Made by a program: the position numbers and the translations under genes
Source of the DNA: BOKV01 sp041987205
GTDB taxonomy: Bacteria > Pseudomonadota > Alphaproteobacteria > Rhizobiales > Rhizobiaceae
Length of the DNA stretch: 18,837 bases
Direction: 5' to 3'
Assembly (NCBI GenBank): GCA_041987205.1
Contig: JBHIWX010000081.1
Coordinates: 1 to 18,837 of the forward strand
Shown: positions 7,511 to 15,260 of the stretch, piece after piece
How the letters are laid out: every line of letters starts with the position of its first letter
Numbering within the stretch: the stretch's first letter is position 1
The notes under the pieces: generated by a model
Told to the model about the DNA's origin: nothing
Seen by the model: only the letters and a program-made list of their open reading frames with translations
The model's database searches: none

Positions 7511-9369
7511 AGATGATGTGCTTCGCGCGGCCACAAGCTCCCCTCTCCCCCCTTGCGGGGGAGATGTCGGTGAAACCGACAGAGGGGGGTAAAATCTCTC
7601 ACGCAGGGTCTGCCGCAACACCCCCCTCTGTCACCTGCGGTGACATCTCCCCCGCAAGGGGGGAGAAAGTTGCGAATCTCCGGCGCCTTGCCACACTGGC
7701 ATTGCTTGCCGTTCTTGCCCCCATCTCCGGACTCGCCCATGCCGCCGAAGGCGAAACCGCCGGTCCGCCGCCCATGGATATCCCTGTCATGCACGAGGAA
7801 GCGAGCGCCGCCGGTATCGACCACGCCTATCGCGGCGGCTGGGAGTTCTTCGTCGGCGGCGGCGTCGCCTCGTTCGACTGCAATGGTGACCGCCGGCCCG
7901 ACCTCTTCTTCGCTGGCGGCACCGAGCCTGCCGCGCTTTACGTCAACCGCTCGCCGACCGGCGGCGCGCTGAAATTCGAGAAAAAGCCCCTCGACCTTCC
8001 CGAACGCGATCTGACAAAGGTGACCGGCGCCTATCCGCTCGACATCGACAATGACGGCTTCACCGATCTCGTCGTCCTGCGGATCGGCGAGAACAGGCTG
8101 CTGAGGGGCGGGCCGGACTGCACCTTCACGCAGGCGAACCGGCAACTCGCCTTCGATGGCGGCCGCGCCTGGACCACCGCCTTCGCCGCCACCTTCGAAG
8201 CGGACATGCCCTTCCCCACGCTCGCCTTCGGCAACTATGTCGACCGCGCCGCGCCGGGGTCGCCCTGGGGCACCTGCCATGACAACGAGCTCTTCCGTCC
8301 GCAGAAACGCGACCTGACCGAGGACGGCAAGACGCGCCTCCCGTCCTATGGCGAGCGCACCGCCCTGTCGCCTGGCTACTGCGCGCTATCGATCCTGTTC
8401 ACCGACTGGCACCGCTCCGGCACGCCGGACCTGAGGATCACCAATGACCGGCAATATTACCGCGATGGGCAGGAACAGCTCTGGCGGGTCGAGGCTGGCC
8501 GCCCGCCGCGCCAGTTTTCCCGGTCCGACGGATGGCGCTCGGTGCAGATTTGGGGCATGGGCATCGCCGAGGCCGATCTGAACGCCGACGGCTATCCCGA
8601 ATACGCGCTGACCTCCATGGGCGACACCAAGCTGCAGACCCTGGACGAGGATGCAGAGGAAGACCGGCCGGTCTATCGCGACATCGCCTTCGAACGCGGC
8701 GCGACTGCCCACCGGCCCTATGCCGGCGAGGATCTGCGGCCATCGACCGGCTGGCACGCCGAATTCGCCGATTTCAACAATGACGGCAAGCTCGACCTCT
8801 ACATCGCCAAGGGCAATGTCGAGCAGATGCCGGAATTCGCCGCCTTCGACCCCGACAATCTGCTGCTCGGCGGCCTGGGCGGCAAATTCACAGAGGCCGG
8901 TCATCTTGCCGGCATCGACGTGCCGACTCGAAGCCGGGGCGCCGTACTCGCCGATTTCAACATGGACGGCATGCTCGACCTGGCAGTCGTCAATCGCGAG
9001 CACAATGTCTCGCTGTTCCGCAATCTCGGCGGAAAGGCTGCTGACGGCACCGATTCAATCGCCACGAGGGCCATGGGCAACTGGCTGGAGATCGAACTGG
9101 CCCAGAAGGACATCAACCCCGACGCCATCGGCGCCACGATTTCGGTCAAGACCGGCAACACCACGCGGGTACGCAAGGTGCAGATCGGCGGCGGCCACGC
9201 TTCCGGGCATCTGGGCTTTGTCCATGTCGGCCTCGGCGTTTCCGAACGCGCCGAAATCCGCGTGCAATGGCCCGACGGCACCTGGAGCGCGCCCTATCGC
9301 GTTTTCGCCAACAATTTTGTCCGCATCGAACGCGGTGCCGACCAGGCCCGCTACTGGCTGCCGGAGTAG
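7507..9369 (+). CDS. Secreted FG-GAP/ASPIC beta-propeller protein (CRTAC1 type) with in-frame repeat insertion
   Basis: Protein of 620 residues. Calcium-binding FG-GAP/VCBS-type blades recur: FDCNGDRRPDLFF (from residue 123), LDIDNDGFTDLVV, ADLNADGYPEYA, ADFNNDGKLDLYI and ADFNMDGMLDLAV. The last ~90 residues form an ASPIC/UnbV domain (GNWLEIEL to VQWPDGTW). Such proteins are extracytoplasmic and probably bind proteins or ligands; no enzyme activity is assigned. The signal sequence (hydrophobic core about residues 61-79, ending AHA) is abnormally far from the first ATG. The reason is that residues ~13-53 are encoded by a palindromic repeat. The ATG at 7507 overlaps the cytochrome stop. An alternative ATG at 7564 inside the repeat has GGGGGAG just upstream and would leave about 40 residues before the hydrophobic core. 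The true start is uncertain; the domains are clear. Confidence 0.85.
   Translation: MKMMCFARPQAPLSPLAGEMSVKPTEGGKISHAGSAATPPSVTCGDISPARGEKVANLRRLATLALLAVLAPISGLAHAAEGETAGPPPMDIPVMHEEASAAGIDHAYRGGWEFFVGGGVASFDCNGDRRPDLFFAGGTEPAALYVNRSPTGGALKFEKKPLDLPERDLTKVTGAYPLDIDNDGFTDLVVLRIGENRLLRGGPDCTFTQANRQLAFDGGRAWTTAFAATFEADMPFPTLAFGNYVDRAAPGSPWGTCHDNELFRPQKRDLTEDGKTRLPSYGERTALSPGYCALSILFTDWHRSGTPDLRITNDRQYYRDGQEQLWRVEAGRPPRQFSRSDGWRSVQIWGMGIAEADLNADGYPEYALTSMGDTKLQTLDEDAEEDRPVYRDIAFERGATAHRPYAGEDLRPSTGWHAEFADFNNDGKLDLYIAKGNVEQMPEFAAFDPDNLLLGGLGGKFTEAGHLAGIDVPTRSRGAVLADFNMDGMLDLAVVNREHNVSLFRNLGGKAADGTDSIATRAMGNWLEIELAQKDINPDAIGATISVKTGNTTRVRKVQIGGGHASGHLGFVHVGLGVSERAEIRVQWPDGTWSAPYRVFANNFVRIERGADQARYWLPE
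7544..7666. repeat. Palindromic mosaic repeat inserted in frame in a coding sequence
   Basis: Two 47-bp arms (7544-7590 and 7620-7666) are inverted copies of each other, identical except for a nine-base inner segment (7569-7577 versus 7633-7641). They flank a 29-bp centre. Each arm is itself two small hairpins: a C-run/G-run stem with a TTGC loop, then GTCGGT-GAA-ACCGAC on the left and TGTCACC-TGC-GGTGACA on the right. The length is 123 bp, a multiple of three, and the sense frame contains no stop. The layout matches short non-autonomous palindromic elements abundant between rhizobial genes. Here it sits within the 5' part of the propeller gene. Confidence 0.88.
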
Positions 9370-9455
9370 CGCCAAGCACGATACGCTTCAGCCTTCATCC
9401 CGAAGCGCACGCCCGACGCGTTTCCCGGGTGCAGGTCGACGCTGGTGATTCCCCG

Positions 9456-10178
9456 TCACAGCCACTTTTCGTAGTCCGACACCAGCAGGTGCAAGGGTTC
9501 CTGGTCTTCCTCGATATCGGCGAAGCGGCCGATCGGATCGCGGAAGATGTTGTCGGTGAGGTCGTCATTGACGGTCGAAACCTCGCCGATCAGCACGTCG
9601 CCGCCCTCGCCCCAGAACGCGTGCCACACGCCCGGCAGAAGCGTAACGCTCTCGCCCTCTTTCAGCGCCAGCAGCCCGCCGGCCGGCAGGGTACGGACCA
9701 CGCCATCGACCGGCACGCGAACCTCGGCATCCGCGTCGATCCCGCCTTCGGCGTCCGGCATGAACAGTTCCAGCACCAGACGGGCGCCATCGTCGCCACC
9801 GCGATGGATGATGTCCTCCGCCTTGATGACGTGGCGATGCATCGGCGAAATCTGTTCGCGCCGCGAGATCATGATCTTCTCGGCATAGAGCATTCCCCGC
9901 CCCTTGCCGAGATCGGGATGCCGTCCGTTGCGTACTGTGAACAGGAAGAGGCCCAGCTCGTCGAATCGCCCCTGCCCGTAATCGGTCACGTCCCAGCCCA
10001 GCCGCGAAGCGACGATCCCGTCGATCGCCTCGCGATTCTGTTTCATCCAGCCGGGGCTGTGCCAGGCGAAAGGCGGCAACCGGTAGCCGAACGAACGGAT
10101 GAAGGCATCGCCTTCCCTGATGATTTCATTGATGCGCGAACGTTTCATCGCCCCGATTCCGGTATTGAAATGGGTCAT
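9456..10178 (-). CDS. D-lyxose ketol-isomerase (cupin family)
   Basis: Cytoplasmic metal-dependent cupin of 240 residues in the D-lyxose/D-mannose isomerase family (DUF1498/Lyx_isomer). It interconverts D-lyxose and D-xylulose, and often D-mannose and D-fructose. The metal site is visible: His114 and His116 in SPMHRH, Glu121 shortly after, and His186 in GVWHAFWGE. FGYRLPPFAWHSPGW near the N-terminus and GMLYAEKIM are also family-typical. The start at 10178 (MTHFNTG) has AGGAG close upstream with tight 2-3 nt spacing. The internal ATG at 10148 (MKRSRINE) matches the usual family N-terminus and remains possible. The gene converges on the propeller gene across 86 bp with no clear terminator. Its product, xylulose, is the XylB substrate, so it probably serves the same pentose route. 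The exact natural sugar is not shown by sequence. Confidence 0.88.
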   Translation of the reverse strand: MTHFNTGIGAMKRSRINEIIREGDAFIRSFGYRLPPFAWHSPGWMKQNREAIDGIVASRLGWDVTDYGQGRFDELGLFLFTVRNGRHPDLGKGRGMLYAEKIMISRREQISPMHRHVIKAEDIIHRGGDDGARLVLELFMPDAEGGIDADAEVRVPVDGVVRTLPAGGLLALKEGESVTLLPGVWHAFWGEGGDVLIGEVSTVNDDLTDNIFRDPIGRFADIEEDQEPLHLLVSDYEKWL

Positions 10179-10202
10179 TGCTCCTCTTCGACACGCCCGC
10201 AT

Positions 10203-10227
10203 CTTGCGTGCGGCCGGCACACGCAAG
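10203..10227. promoter_or_regulatory. Inverted repeat upstream of the lyxose isomerase gene
   Basis: CTTGCGTG and CACGCAAG (10203-10210 and 10220-10227) form a perfect 8-bp inverted repeat around a 9-base centre, 25-49 bp upstream of the isomerase ATG on the minus strand. Position and symmetry suit an operator or a 5'-leader hairpin. There is no T-run for a terminator. The rest of the 295-bp gap (10179-10473) must hold the promoters of the isomerase and of acpXL. A TTGACG at 10318-10323 could be a -35 for acpXL, but no good -10 follows. Confidence 0.35.
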
Positions 10228-10473
10228 GATAATCTTGTTGTGGTGAGGCGGCAAAGCCTTGCGACGTGTTCTTGCCAAGTCGCGGAAGGATGGATAAAAG
10301 CGCGCGAGAGTTTTGGCTTGACGCCAGCCCAAGAAGCCGGGGACAACTTTAAGCGACCGATCCGTCGATGGCATTTCAAGGCGGCAAAAAGCAGTAAATC
10401 GAGGATTTGAACGGATAGGGTCGCCCTTCGGCGGCGGCGCCTGCCCGATCCAGATGAACAAGAGGCAGTTAAC

Positions 10474-10752
10474 GTGAGCAGCACTTTCGACAAGGTAGCC
10501 GATATCATCGCCGAGACGAGCGAGATCCCCCGCGAGGAGATCACGCCGGAGAGCCACACCATCGACGATCTCGGCATCGACAGCCTGGACTTCCTCGATA
10601 TCGTGTTCGCCATCGACAAGGAATTCGGCATCAAGATCCCGCTCGAGACCTGGACGCAGGAAGTCAATGACGGAAAGGCCTCCACGGAGGAATACTTCGT
10701 CATGAAGAATCTCTGCGCCAAGATCGACGCGCTGGTCGCCGCCAAGGCCTGA
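10474..10752 (+). CDS. acpXL: Acyl carrier protein AcpXL for lipid A very-long-chain fatty acid
   Basis: Dedicated cytoplasmic acyl carrier of 92 residues, on which the 27-hydroxy-C28 chain of rhizobial lipid A is built. The phosphopantetheine attachment site is Ser37 in GIDSLDFL. The protein is longer than housekeeping AcpP (about 77 residues). The extra C-terminal part, with PLETWTQEVNDGK and STEEYFVMKNLC, is characteristic of AcpXL. The start is GTG with AGAGG upstream; the residues after it (SSTFDKVADIIAETSEI) agree with the known family start. It is first in the cluster and is followed by 190 bp containing a hairpin before fabZXL, so it may be transcribed more abundantly than the rest. 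Identification is firm from length, sequence and gene order. Confidence 0.97.
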   Translation: MSSTFDKVADIIAETSEIPREEITPESHTIDDLGIDSLDFLDIVFAIDKEFGIKIPLETWTQEVNDGKASTEEYFVMKNLCAKIDALVAAKA

Positions 10753-10810
10753 TCGGCAACCGACATCGGGCCGGGCGGTTTCAAGACCCGTCCGGCTGCC
10801 GCGTAGCAAC

Positions 10811-10838
10811 GGGCCCCGTTCGACGGGGCCTCGTCCGT
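10811..10838 (+). terminator. Terminator-like hairpin after acpXL
   Basis: GGCCCCG-TTCGA-CGGGGCC (10812-10830) is a perfect 7-bp GC stem with a 5-nt loop; a weak T-containing stretch ending in TTTT follows at about 10831-10841. It may partially terminate the acpXL transcript or stabilise its 3' end, with read-through into fabZXL. A strong terminator is doubtful because the T-run is short and displaced. Confidence 0.45.
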
Positions 10839-10844
10839 TTTCTG

Positions 10845-10891
10845 GAGCATGATCCGCAGGCGCGGATGCCGTCCCCGGACGGGAACATGTT
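10845..10891. repeat. Decayed palindromic element, tentative
   Basis: GAGCATGATCC near 10846 and GGGAACATGTTC near 10880-10891 form an imperfect ~12-bp inverted repeat with about three mismatches. The GAGCATGATCC arm resembles the ends of short intergenic palindromes that are frequent in rhizobial genomes. It lies between the acpXL hairpin and fabZXL. It is too degenerate to name with confidence. Confidence 0.25.
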
Positions 10892-10942
10892 CAAACCGAG
10901 ATTGATCGGCCTGAATGCGGGTCGACCCTGGCAGGTACACCC

Positions 10943-11398
10943 ATGCTGCTTGAATATTTCCAGATGATCGACCGCATCACCTCCGTCGACATGGAGGCGA
11001 AGGTGCTCGAGGCTTCCTCGGTCGTGCCCGACCAGTCCACCGTCTTCGAGGGCCACTTCCCCGGCCACCCGCTGGTGCCCGGCGTGCTGCTGATCGAGAC
11101 CATGGCGCAGGCCTCCGGCATCCTGATCATGCACACGATCGACTTCGCCAAGATTCCCCTGCTCGCCGGCGTCAAGGAAGGCAAATTGCGCGATTTCGTC
11201 GGCCCGAAGACGCAGCTCGACATTCGCGCCGAGATCGAACATGAGGGATCGGGCTTCGCGGTAACCCGCGCCGAGATACGCTCCGGCGGCAAGCGCATTG
11301 CCAACGCCCAGCTCACTTATACCATCGTGCCCTTCCCCACGCCCGAACTGCAGGGCTTGATCAAGGGGCAGGTCGCTGACATGAAGAAGCAGGCCTGA
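10943..11398 (+). CDS. fabZXL: 3-hydroxyacyl-AcpXL dehydratase FabZXL
   Basis: FabZ-type hot-dog dehydratase of 151 residues that removes water from the 3-hydroxyacyl intermediate during VLCFA elongation. The active-site motif is intact: His38 in EGHFPGHPLVPG and Glu52 in LLIETMAQ. Their 14-residue spacing equals that of the catalytic His/Glu pair in FabZ. The length is near that of housekeeping FabZ. The ATG at 10943 follows GGCAGGT at suitable spacing, and the N-terminus MLLEYFQMIDRI is natural for the family. It is the second gene of the cluster. Its C-terminus has a short extension (ELQGLIKGQVADMKKQA) that could mediate carrier or partner contacts; that role is a guess. Confidence 0.94.
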   Translation: MLLEYFQMIDRITSVDMEAKVLEASSVVPDQSTVFEGHFPGHPLVPGVLLIETMAQASGILIMHTIDFAKIPLLAGVKEGKLRDFVGPKTQLDIRAEIEHEGSGFAVTRAEIRSGGKRIANAQLTYTIVPFPTPELQGLIKGQVADMKKQA

Positions 11399-11424
11399 GC
11401 GGCGCAGGCGCGACGTCAGGCCGG

Positions 11425-11442
11425 GCGGCGCGCAAACGCCGC
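11425..11442 (+). other. Intercistronic hairpin fabZXL-fabF2XL
   Basis: GCGGCG-CGCAAA-CGCCGC is a perfect 6-bp GC stem with a 6-nt loop in the 71-bp gap. No T-run follows. It may influence mRNA processing or the weakly marked ribosome site of fabF2XL (only GGGA, with long spacing, precedes its ATG). Confidence 0.35.
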
Positions 11443-11469
11443 ACCGAACAACGGGACACGCGAAACGAC

Positions 11470-12657
11470 ATGACTGATCGGGAAGTCTGGATTACCGGGA
11501 TTGGACTGGTCTCCTGTTTCGGCGAGGGGGCAGCGTTCCATTGGGATTTGCTGGGCGGCGACAGCGCGCCCGAACCCGTCGTCGACTGCGAAACCTTCGA
11601 TCCCTACTGCGTCTATCCGCTCCCCGAGATGGATTGGTCGAAGCAGATACCGCGCCGCGGCGACCAGCGTCAGATGGAAAACTGGCAGCGCCTCGGCACC
11701 TACACGGCCGGTCTGGCGCTCGAGGACGCCGGCATCAAGGAAAACGAGGAACTGGTCTCGACCATGGACCTCGTCGTCGCCGCAGGCGGCGGTGAGCGCG
11801 ACATCGATGTCGACGAAGCAATCCTGCGTGATTCCGTCGGCCGCAACGACCGCGACATGCTGTTGAACGAGCGCCTGCCGACCGAGCTGCGCCCCACCCT
11901 CTTCCTAGCGCAACTGTCGAACCTGCTCGCGGGCAACATCTCCATCGTCCACAAGGTGACCGGTTCGTCGCGCACCTATATGGGCGAGGAAGGCGCGGGC
12001 ATTTCCGCCTTCCAGAACGCCTTTGCCCGGATACGCGCCGGCCAGTCGTCGCATCTGCTCGTCGGCGGCGCCTTCAATTCGCAGCGCATCGACATGCTGC
12101 TGTCGCTGCAGCTCGGCCATTTCGCCCATGCCGGCGACGCCCTGCCGGTCCTCGCCCGTCAGGCGACCGGCGGCGGCACCATGCTCGGTACGGCCGGCGC
12201 CTTCCTTGTGCTGGAAGAGGCTGAGCATGCAAAGGCACGCGGTGCCAAACCCTATGCACGCCTTTCCTCCATCGCCTCCGATCTCGGCCCGCGAGACCTG
12301 GAAAAGACCAAAACGCGCATCGACGACTTGCTCGACAAGGTCAAGGCCGCGCCCGGCATGGCGGCGATTTCAGGCGCCACGGGCGTACCCGGTATCACGG
12401 AACTCGAATTCGATGCCCTGCGCCGCCATCTCGGCGAGGACACCGCCATCCGCGCCTATCAGTCGCTGGTCGGCAACCCGGTCGAGGCGAGCTTCCCCTT
12501 CGGTGTGGCGCTCGCCGCGCTAGCGCTGCGCAATGGCGGCTTCTACCCGACCTTCGAGGAAGCAGAAGTCGCGGCGTCGAACACCCCGTCCTCCATCCTG
12601 GTCAGCGGCATCGGCCACTACCGGGGCGAAGGCTTCGCGGTGATCGACAAGGTTTGA
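11470..12657 (+). CDS. fabF2XL: Ketosynthase-like FabF2XL with all catalytic residues replaced
   Basis: KAS II-fold protein of 395 residues in the VLCFA cluster. The thiolase fold is recognisable (EVWITGIGLVSCFGEG at the start, GGGTMLGTAGAFLVLEEAEHA, and SILVSGIGHYRGEGFAVI at the end), but the active site is gone. The nucleophile position aligns to Glu174 (YMGEEGAG) instead of Cys. The first His (NAHGT in active enzymes) aligns to Ala303 in ISGATG. The Lys and second His (NKSxxGH) align to Gln331 and Asn336 in YQSLVGN. Its only cysteines are 16, 40 and 47. It therefore cannot condense by the normal mechanism. It probably pairs with FabF1XL, as chain-length factors pair with ketosynthases in type II polyketide synthases. 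Gene order and cluster identify it; the partner role is inference. Confidence 0.92.
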   Translation: MTDREVWITGIGLVSCFGEGAAFHWDLLGGDSAPEPVVDCETFDPYCVYPLPEMDWSKQIPRRGDQRQMENWQRLGTYTAGLALEDAGIKENEELVSTMDLVVAAGGGERDIDVDEAILRDSVGRNDRDMLLNERLPTELRPTLFLAQLSNLLAGNISIVHKVTGSSRTYMGEEGAGISAFQNAFARIRAGQSSHLLVGGAFNSQRIDMLLSLQLGHFAHAGDALPVLARQATGGGTMLGTAGAFLVLEEAEHAKARGAKPYARLSSIASDLGPRDLEKTKTRIDDLLDKVKAAPGMAAISGATGVPGITELEFDALRRHLGEDTAIRAYQSLVGNPVEASFPFGVALAALALRNGGFYPTFEEAEVAASNTPSSILVSGIGHYRGEGFAVIDKV

Positions 12658-12679
12658 CCCCCCGGAGCGGCAATTGTGC

Positions 12680-12710
12680 TTGCACCGTTCCGACAAGATC
12701 GTGCGATAAT
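12680..12710 (+). promoter_or_regulatory. Possible internal promoter before fabF1XL
   Basis: TTGCAC (12680-12685) and GATAAT (12705-12710, five of six matches to the -10 consensus) are separated by 19 bp, about 65 bp upstream of the fabF1XL ATG in a 118-bp gap. The spacing is long and the -35 imperfect, so this is tentative. Confidence 0.25.
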
Positions 12711-12775
12711 TGGACCAAGCCGAACGGCACGGCCGGATCGCAGCGGCCAAGTGGATAGCTGGTTGGAGACCTGGA

Positions 12776-14053
<1,278 letters not shown>

Positions 14054-14059
14054 CCCTGA

Positions 14060-14074
14060 TCGGGCATCGCCCGA
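14060..14074 (+). other. Intercistronic hairpin fabF1XL-adh2XL
   Basis: TCGGGC-ATC-GCCCGA is a perfect 6-bp inverted repeat starting 7 bp after the fabF1XL stop, without a T-run. The rest of the 122-bp gap shows only the adh2XL ribosome site (GGAGGAAG). Confidence 0.35.
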
Positions 14075-14175
14075 AGCCGGCCATGACCGTTCGTCTTGTC
14101 CTGAGCGCCTGCCTCGTGTAACCACGGCGCGCTACCGACAATCGTTTCATATCCCGCCACGGAGGAAGTGTTCGC

Positions 14176-15207
14176 GTGCGCGCCCTGCAGCTAGTATCCG
14201 ATCGCGAAGTCAAGGTCACCGACGTCGAGGCCCCGCCGCCACCCGGCGAAGGCGAAGTCCAGTTGAAGATCCGCGTCGTCGCGCTCAACCACATCGACGT
14301 GTGGGGGTGGCGCGGCATGGCGTTTGCCAAGCGCAAACTGCCGATGACCGTCGGTGCGGAAGCTTCCGCCGAGATCGCCGCCATCGGCCCCGGTGTCACG
14401 GGCCTCAAGACCGGCGACCTCGTCTCGATCTACGGCGCGCCGACCTGCGGACGCTGCCGCCCCTGCCGCGAAGGCCGCGACAATCATTGCGAACACCCCA
14501 AAGGCGTGCACGGCTTCCATCTCGACGGCTATGCACAGGAACTCGCCAACATGCCGGCGCGCAATGTTATTCCCGCGCCCGAAGGCGTCGATGACATCTC
14601 CGCCGCCCTCGCCCCGGTCACCTTCGGCACGTCCGAGCACATGCTGTTCGACAACGCCCAGCTATTGCCTGGCGAGACCGTGCTGGTCCATGCCGGCGGG
14701 TCGGGCATCGGCACCGCCGCCATCCAGCTCGCCAAGAAGGTCGGCGCCACCGTCATCACCACCGTCGGCTCCGACGACAAGATCGAAAAGTGCCTCGAAC
14801 TCGGCGCCGATCACGTGATCAACTATCGCTCCGACCGCTTCGAGGGCGCGGTGCGCAAGATCACGAAGAAGAAGGGCGTCGACGTCGTCTTCGAACATGT
14901 CGGCAAGGACACCTGGGCGGGTTCCATGCTGTCGATGCGGCCGGGCGGCCGCCTTGTCACCTGCGGCTCGACCTCCGGCGTGTCTGCCGACACCAATCTG
15001 ATGATGCTGTTCCAGCGCCAGCTTCGCCTGATCGGCTCTTTTGGCTGCCGCATGTCGAACCTCGTCACCGTCATGGAGAAGATGTCGAAGGGCGTGGTAA
15101 AACCGGTCGTCGATTCCGAAATCGAATTCGGCGATCTCGCCCCGGCGCTCGAGCGCATGGAAAGTCGCAAGGTGTTCGGCAAGATCATCATGCGCGTCAA
15201 TGACTGA
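14176..15207 (+). CDS. adh2XL: MDR-family reductase Adh2XL (named alcohol dehydrogenase, enoyl-reductase-like)
   Basis: Medium-chain dehydrogenase/reductase of 343 residues, cytoplasmic. The NAD(P)-binding Rossmann motif is GGSGIGTAAIQLAKKVGA (174-191). The structural-zinc tetrad Cys91, Cys94, Cys97, Cys105 is intact. The catalytic-zinc ligands are not: the usual Cys aligns to Asn38 in ALNHIDVW, and the His of GHE aligns to Ala61 in VGAEASAE. ALNxxDV plus HAGGSGIG is the pattern of polyketide-synthase enoyl reductases and quinone reductases rather than zinc alcohol dehydrogenases. A likely job is the enoyl-reduction step of VLCFA synthesis, though the literature name is alcohol dehydrogenase. 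The start is GTG with GGAGGAAG upstream. It is the fifth gene of the cluster in the standard rhizobial order. Confidence 0.9.
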   Translation: MRALQLVSDREVKVTDVEAPPPPGEGEVQLKIRVVALNHIDVWGWRGMAFAKRKLPMTVGAEASAEIAAIGPGVTGLKTGDLVSIYGAPTCGRCRPCREGRDNHCEHPKGVHGFHLDGYAQELANMPARNVIPAPEGVDDISAALAPVTFGTSEHMLFDNAQLLPGETVLVHAGGSGIGTAAIQLAKKVGATVITTVGSDDKIEKCLELGADHVINYRSDRFEGAVRKITKKKGVDVVFEHVGKDTWAGSMLSMRPGGRLVTCGSTSGVSADTNLMMLFQRQLRLIGSFGCRMSNLVTVMEKMSKGVVKPVVDSEIEFGDLAPALERMESRKVFGKIIMRVND

Positions 15208-15260
15208 CCGCCAATCCTGAACGGCCAGCAATGGCCGCTCGGCCGGACAGGCGACCGCAC

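Noticed and set aside
7507..7690. Frameshift or pseudogene at the 5' end of the propeller gene
   Set aside because: The odd N-terminus is explained by an in-frame palindromic element; the frame is open from 7507 through the signal core and all domains.
9370..9455. Terminator between the propeller gene and the lyxose isomerase gene
   Set aside because: I looked for a GC stem with a T-run in this 86-bp convergent gap and found only short imperfect pairings such as AAGCG/CGTTT.
10126..10940. Minus-strand frames running through acpXL and its flanks
   Set aside because: They are antisense to a certain AcpXL. The long frame ending at 9456 is simply an upstream extension of the isomerase frame without a ribosome site.
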